From an uncultured Prevotellaceae bacterium (GTDB lineage Bacteria; Bacteroidota; Bacteroidia; Bacteroidales; Bacteroidaceae), in contig CAMADY010000021.1 of the NCBI GenBank assembly GCA_945831805.1, positions 1 to 33,598 of the forward strand: DNA of 33,598 nucleotides, written 5' to 3'. This document shows, piece by piece, positions 30,202-33,598 of the stretch. Numbering within the stretch: the stretch's first letter is position 1; each line of letters begins with the position of its first letter. The notes beneath the pieces are model-generated. The model was given only the letters and a program-made list of their open reading frames with translations. It made no database searches and was not told the origin of the DNA. A program made the translations under genes and the position numbers.

Positions 30202-32646
30202 ATTATGAACTTTCACAAAGTGTCCATCGTCCACCTGCATTATCAAGCCCTGCTTCTTCCAGTTCTTCAGCATCTGCTGCACGCTGTTGCGAGTGCAACC
30301 GTTGCCCTTCGCGCCTATCGCCTGGTCGAACGAGAAGGTGTCTGAGAGGCGGTCAAAGATGCGGTCGTTCTTGCCATTTCGCTTACGGTCTGTGCTGACA
30401 CCCACTGTGGCAATGGCATTCTCCAGCTTCTCGCGGAAGTACAGCATGTCGTTGTCTATCAGCGACTCCGCCAGCACCTCATAGGCATCGAGCATCGCCG
30501 GAGTCTGCATCTTCTGAGCCATCTCTGCCGTCAGTTGCGGGTGCATCTTCAGCTGCTTCTCCGCACCGCCGACACCATGCTGCTTGATGAGTTTCTCGGC
30601 TACCGCACAGAGTATGAGGCAAACCGTCATGCGCACCGCCGTACCATGGTCACGAAGTCGGGCACGAGCCATCACGCGGTCATCGTCCTTCAGTGCCTCG
30701 CGGCGAACCTTCTCCACCCACTGACGCGAGCGTTCTTCGAGTTTCGGCAGGTTCAGCGTACCCTGCATCAAGGGTAGCAGATGCGCCACCTGAGCAATGC
30801 GGTCGCGGAGCTTGTCCGTCATGAGGTTCGGCTTCTCGTCAAGAGGCGCAAACGTGTTGTCAGGCGTGTGGGCAATAATGAAGCGGCTCAGGAGACCATC
30901 CGTGTAGTTGCTGATAACGCGGTAGAGCGCATCGGGCGTGCCACACATGCAGACGTTCCACAGCAGGTGATCAATGTGCACCGTCGTGGCATCAGCTGAC
31001 TTCGCCTCACGATCGTAGCGGCTGCCGTCGTAACTCTGCCTCAGCATCGTTGAGAAATCGCACATCGACGACCGCCATTTCTGCGCCACCGTGTCTGCCT
31101 CAGGAGTGAACGAGAAGGCGTGCTTGCCGTCCGTATTCGCCAGACGCTCAGCGAGATTCGCCACCGTATTGTTCATCGTAAGGAAGCGCACTGGCAGGTG
31201 CAGCTCCTCGGGTTGCGTCTTCGCATTCTTTGCCGCCTTCTTTTTTGCGCGGTTCTCCTCTTCCTGCTGATAGTAAAGGCGGTTCTTCATCGTCTCCTCC
31301 ACCATCCACGCATCCACCACGCCGTCCAGGTCGCCCTTGCACGATGCCGCATCGCCCACTACGAACGAGTGCATGTTCAGCTTCGTCTCCTTGCCGTGGA
31401 TCAGCACCTTCACGTCCGTTGCCAGCGCACCGATGGCAGGGCAGCACGCCGCCAGCACCGGCATCACCATCTTCGCACCCGTCGCCCTGACGCTCTCCGC
31501 AATGCCCTGTGGCAGAGCCTTTTGCGGTATGCGCTTGTAGTAGAACAGGTCGTCCTCTTGCTCCGCCTCTTCCAGTGCCGACAGAATGTTCTCGTTTCCG
31601 TCTTCGTTCCTAAGAATCTCCTTCTTCAGCTCCGTCAGCACCTCCCTCAGTCGCTTAGGCATCTGCGTCATCTTCGTAGCCAGAGCCGAGTCGATGCACG
31701 CCATCTTCTCAGAAGAACCTCCCCCACTGGAGTGGTTACCACTGCCTGCCCAATAGTCGGGTATCACCTTGTTCAGCACCTCACGGTCATAACCACAAAT
31801 GTGTCGCAGGTTCACAGCAAGTTCAAAAGTCAGCGTGTTGCGATTGCCCGAACAAGGCTCCTGCCCATCGTTGTAAATCTCCCACCACTTCCGGATAATG
31901 GACGTGTACGGAATGCCGAGGTAAAAGAGACTCTCATCTTTTGTCGAACATGAATTTTTTGAATCCAGCGAATCTTTATTTTCCTCAACTATTGAATTCG
32001 TGTTATTCGTGTTGTTCGTGTTAGTTTCAACATTCATGTTATTCGTGTTGTTCGTGTTCGTTTCCCTTTCAGCAACAGTAGTATCTACTTCCCCTCCCTC
32101 CTTACGGGAGGGGATAAAAGGGGTGGGTCTAAACAGCTCATCATCCAGAAAGATAAGATCCTCCTTGCTTGCCGTAGTCGTAAAGAACACGCGCGTGATG
32201 TCCTTCGCGCCCTTATCAAACTCCACACCCAGCAAGTCGCTTGCCCAATGAAGATTTTCCTCTTGCGAGAGTTCTGTCTTGCGCTTGAAAACAAGGTGGT
32301 AGCCCTCACCACGTGCCGACAGCTCCAGCATCAGCAATCCCAGTTCATCCTTCTTGGCAAGGATGCGCTCCTTCACCTCCTCCATCTGCTCCTTGGCTAT
32401 GTGGTCAACGTCCATGCCAACGCTGGTGGTCATCAGTGCAGCCCCCTTCAACGTACCATCCTCATTAGGCATACACGAGTAATTCATCTGCAGCAATCGC
32501 TGCTTCATTTTCTCATTACCGTTGCGTATGTCAGCTACGATTGCCTTCTGTCTCTCTGTATTGCGGAGATTTCGGTACTCCGCTGCCGTGAGAACAGGGC
32601 GCATCATTTTCGCCCCATTCTCATAGTATATTACGTGACAGCTCAT
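30190..32646 (-). CDS. BT4734-like / DUF3987 mobile-element protein (primase-helicase-like)
   Basis: 818 aa from the ATG at 32646 (a TTG three codons earlier would overlap the upstream stop). Residues 1-170 resemble the BT4734-like/VirE_N domain (ALMTTSVGMDVDHIAKEQME, LLMLELSARGEGYHLVFKRK). A low-complexity linker follows (173-222) containing a repeat-encoded segment and NTN repeats. From about 360 the protein matches DUF3987: GAKMVMPVLAACCPAIGALA and a P-loop-like HSFVVGDAASCKGDLDG in which the usual SGK reads SCK. Later come LRQSYDGSRYDREA and SNYTDGLLSRFIIAHT. Such proteins are common on Bacteroidales mobile elements and are thought to act in replication. An AAGGAGG lies before the start. 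The gene follows the small unknown gene by one base, so the two form an operon. Its last codons come from a GC-rich repeat. Confidence 0.85.
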   Translation of the reverse strand: MSCHVIYYENGAKMMRPVLTAAEYRNLRNTERQKAIVADIRNGNEKMKQRLLQMNYSCMPNEDGTLKGAALMTTSVGMDVDHIAKEQMEEVKERILAKKDELGLLMLELSARGEGYHLVFKRKTELSQEENLHWASDLLGVEFDKGAKDITRVFFTTTASKEDLIFLDDELFRPTPFIPSRKEGGEVDTTVAERETNTNNTNNMNVETNTNNTNNTNSIVEENKDSLDSKNSCSTKDESLFYLGIPYTSIIRKWWEIYNDGQEPCSGNRNTLTFELAVNLRHICGYDREVLNKVIPDYWAGSGNHSSGGGSSEKMACIDSALATKMTQMPKRLREVLTELKKEILRNEDGNENILSALEEAEQEDDLFYYKRIPQKALPQGIAESVRATGAKMVMPVLAACCPAIGALATDVKVLIHGKETKLNMHSFVVGDAASCKGDLDGVVDAWMVEETMKNRLYYQQEEENRAKKKAAKNAKTQPEELHLPVRFLTMNNTVANLAERLANTDGKHAFSFTPEADTVAQKWRSSMCDFSTMLRQSYDGSRYDREAKSADATTVHIDHLLWNVCMCGTPDALYRVISNYTDGLLSRFIIAHTPDNTFAPLDEKPNLMTDKLRDRIAQVAHLLPLMQGTLNLPKLEERSRQWVEKVRREALKDDDRVMARARLRDHGTAVRMTVCLILCAVAEKLIKQHGVGGAEKQLKMHPQLTAEMAQKMQTPAMLDAYEVLAESLIDNDMLYFREKLENAIATVGVSTDRKRNGKNDRIFDRLSDTFSFDQAIGAKGNGCTRNSVQQMLKNWKKQGLIMQVDDGHFVKVHNSPS
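32002..32064. repeat. 27-base direct repeat coding for an Asn/Thr linker
   Basis: The segment at 32002-32028 recurs at 32038-32064 with one difference (36-base period, 12 codons). It is built from TTCGTGTT words, the same words as in the non-coding repeats at 33195-33236. On the coding strand it gives ETNTNNTNN repeats between the two domains of the DUF3987 protein. Confidence 0.8.
32091..32130. repeat. GC-rich palindromic repeat in frame in the DUF3987 gene
   Basis: CCCCTCCC (32091-32098) and GGGAGGGG (32106-32113) form a perfect 8-bp stem with a 7-base loop. A G-rich tail (AAAAGGGGTGGGTCT) follows. The element codes for R173-E186 (RPTPFIPSRKEGGE) of the linker without breaking the frame. 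Confidence 0.75.
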
Positions 32647-32647
32647 A

Positions 32648-33031
32648 CTATTCAAAAGCCTCCTTTGCTTCCTTGGTTATAGTCTCCTCTATGTTCAGTC
32701 CCTCCGACTTAAACACCTTCAATGTCAACTGGATAGCTCCGTCGATAGTTGCCGAGAGACGACCGTGCGCCAACTTCTTAATGAGCGTTGACTTCGGCTT
32801 CCGCTGTGGCTTGCGGACGAAGTCGAACGTGCCGTCAGCCATCTGCTGTCCCATGCCCAAGCCACGGAACTTCTGCACCTGACCCACTACGGGATCATCG
32901 GGTGTAAACATAAAGAACTTCTTCTCGTCGTAGTATGCCTGACCACCCAACTGTACGTGGTCACACTGGCTGATATTGTTCTGATTCTCTGCGTTAAACT
33001 GCTTGTCAACGTTTTCAATATTCTGTATCAT
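32648..33031 (-). CDS. small hypothetical protein of the mobile module
   Basis: 127 aa from the ATG at 33031. An ATG at 33067 in the same frame would add 12 residues that look untranslated. I do not recognise the family. Visible features are a polar N-terminus (MIQNIENVDKQFNAENQNN), a central KKFFMFTPDDPVVGQVQKFR and GLGMGQQMADGTFDF, a basic patch VRKPQRKPKSTLIKKLAHGR, and a helical end. The basic middle would suit nucleic-acid binding, but there is no known motif. It lies one base upstream of the DUF3987 gene and downstream of the P5-like gene; the tight coupling suggests a shared role in the element. Confidence 0.7.
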   Translation of the reverse strand: MIQNIENVDKQFNAENQNNISQCDHVQLGGQAYYDEKKFFMFTPDDPVVGQVQKFRGLGMGQQMADGTFDFVRKPQRKPKSTLIKKLAHGRLSATIDGAIQLTLKVFKSEGLNIEETITKEAKEAFE

Positions 33032-33130
33032 GATAATCTGAAATTTGAGATTTGCGAGGAGAAACATTCGGAATGCTGGCCAGCTTACTCCACGTGGAAT
33101 TCCTCGTGTCTCAACTCAGATTAAAAAGAA

Positions 33131-33236
33131 ATTTACGAATAATTTACGGTTAATATACGGGCATTTACGTTAGCGTAAGCAATATTTTTTTGAACGCGAA
33201 TTACCGTGAACGACCCGCGAATTTTCGTGAATTATT
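33131..33236. repeat. phased ACG repeats and 21-base direct repeats in the mobile module
   Basis: TTTACG-type words place ACG at 33135, 33146, 33157 and 33167 (steps 11, 11, 10), ending in the palindrome TTACG-TTAG-CGTAA (33165-33178). Further on, CGCGAATT...CGTGAA occurs twice with a 21-base period (33195-33215 and 33216-33236). The last copy runs over the stop of the P5-like gene. The stretch 33068-33130 contains the palindrome CCACGTGG and nothing else recognisable. Confidence 0.65.
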
Positions 33237-33598
33237 TGTTTGCGAGGTCATACGCCTCCTCGATAATCGCCTTGTCTTCAATAATCCCGCTCTCCATGTG
33301 CGCCATGCTTCGTACAATCTCCACGAGGTCATCCTTGTCCTCCCACTTGAGGGCGTGACTGGCATTGATGCCGGTGCTCTTGCTCACATAGTTGATGTAG
33401 CTCTGTGTGTTGTTGCCATCGCTCGAAGGTGCCCACTTGGCAATGATCTTGCCGATGGTGTCCTTACCCTTGCCGATGTAACCACGGAGCAGCACGAACG
33501 CTGCACGATAGCCATACACCCTTTCGGTGAACTGCACAAAACTCTTATCCGTCTGCTTCTCACGCATACCCACCCACTGGCTCTTGCCATGACGGATG
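33232..33598 (-). CDS. structural protein P5 / lysozyme-like protein (partial, N-terminus off window)
   Basis: The frame is open from the right edge to a TAA at 33234-33232, about 121 codons seen. A GTG at 33573 could be taken as a start, but the residues before it (IRHGKSQWVGMREKQTDKSF) belong to the family. They match the NxxNIRxGxxxWxGxxxxQxDxxFxxF opening of the 'structural protein P5' homologues found in Bacteroidales phages and mobile elements. I therefore read the gene as truncated by the window. The rest has VYGYRAAFVLLRGYIGKGKD, TIGKIIAKWAPSSDGNNTQS and YINYVSKSTGI, all typical of that family. The family is thought to be a peptidoglycan-cutting enzyme for phage entry or release; activity here is inferred. 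It is oriented with the other two leftward mobile genes. Confidence 0.8.
   Translation of the reverse strand, partial: IRHGKSQWVGMREKQTDKSFVQFTERVYGYRAAFVLLRGYIGKGKDTIGKIIAKWAPSSDGNNTQSYINYVSKSTGINASHALKWEDKDDLVEIVRSMAHMESGIIEDKAIIEEAYDLANK

Noticed and set aside
30190..32646. Transposase or integrase in the mobile module
   Set aside because: No DDE or tyrosine-recombinase motif is present; the protein fits BT4734-like/DUF3987.
33232..33573. P5-like gene as a complete gene starting with GTG at 33573
   Set aside because: The residues before the GTG, up to the window edge, continue the family motif, so the gene is cut by the window.

Overview
The window is a piece of a Bacteroidales chromosome, most likely Prevotella or a close relative. 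Four kinds of evidence agree. Several genes belong to families largely confined to Bacteroidetes (DUF4494, DUF4296, GGGtGRT, a type IX secretion C-terminal domain, the DUF3987/BT4734-like mobile gene). The promoters carry the Bacteroidetes -7 element TAnnTTTG. The proteins have the usual outer-membrane and lipoprotein signals of the phylum. The intergenic DNA holds low-complexity heptamer arrays and GC-rich palindromic repeats.

Layout. 1-8836 is a run of leftward genes: a periplasmic binding-protein-like protein, an outer-membrane beta-barrel, uvrA, a large MscS-type channel, a phospholipase-D/cardiolipin-synthase-like protein and, cut by the window edge, a divergent sigma-70 factor. A short rightward gene at 8964 encodes a secreted protein with a type IX sorting domain. 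It converges on a leftward envelope cluster (DUF4494, yggS, giant TamB/AsmA-like protein; 9725-15488). From 15729 to 27379 the genes run rightward: a class I aminotransferase, an FtsX/LolE-type permease, ileS, a DksA-like regulator, lspA, a DUF4296 lipoprotein, a six-hairpin glycosidase-like protein, smpB and recR. A leftward DMP19-type gene follows. Divergent from it is a two-gene operon (28234-29971) encoding a NifU/IscU-like scaffold and a GGGtGRT protein. These two have strongly biased codon use, a near-perfect Shine-Dalgarno and a clear terminator. From about 30120 to the right edge the content changes to a mobile or prophage-like module (DUF3987 protein, a small unknown protein and a lysozyme-like 'structural protein P5' homologue), all leftward.

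The most interesting points are these. (1) The scaffold + GGGtGRT pair is a well-expressed, cysteine-rich two-protein system whose function I do not know to be described. (2) GC-rich palindromic repeats occur in coding DNA: two in frame in ileS, one in frame in the DUF3987 gene and one that supplies the last codons and stop of that gene. (3) The TamB-like gene has no ATG, GTG or TTG start for its membrane-anchor extension, and an imperfect tandem repeat with a 16-bp palindrome lies just upstream. (4) The ileS-dksA spacer can form two mutually exclusive RNA stems. (5) Helically phased repeats sit in the mobile module.

Limits: all family names come from reading motifs by eye, with no database search. 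Operon statements rest on spacing and strand only. No tRNA, rRNA, CRISPR array or transposase was seen.
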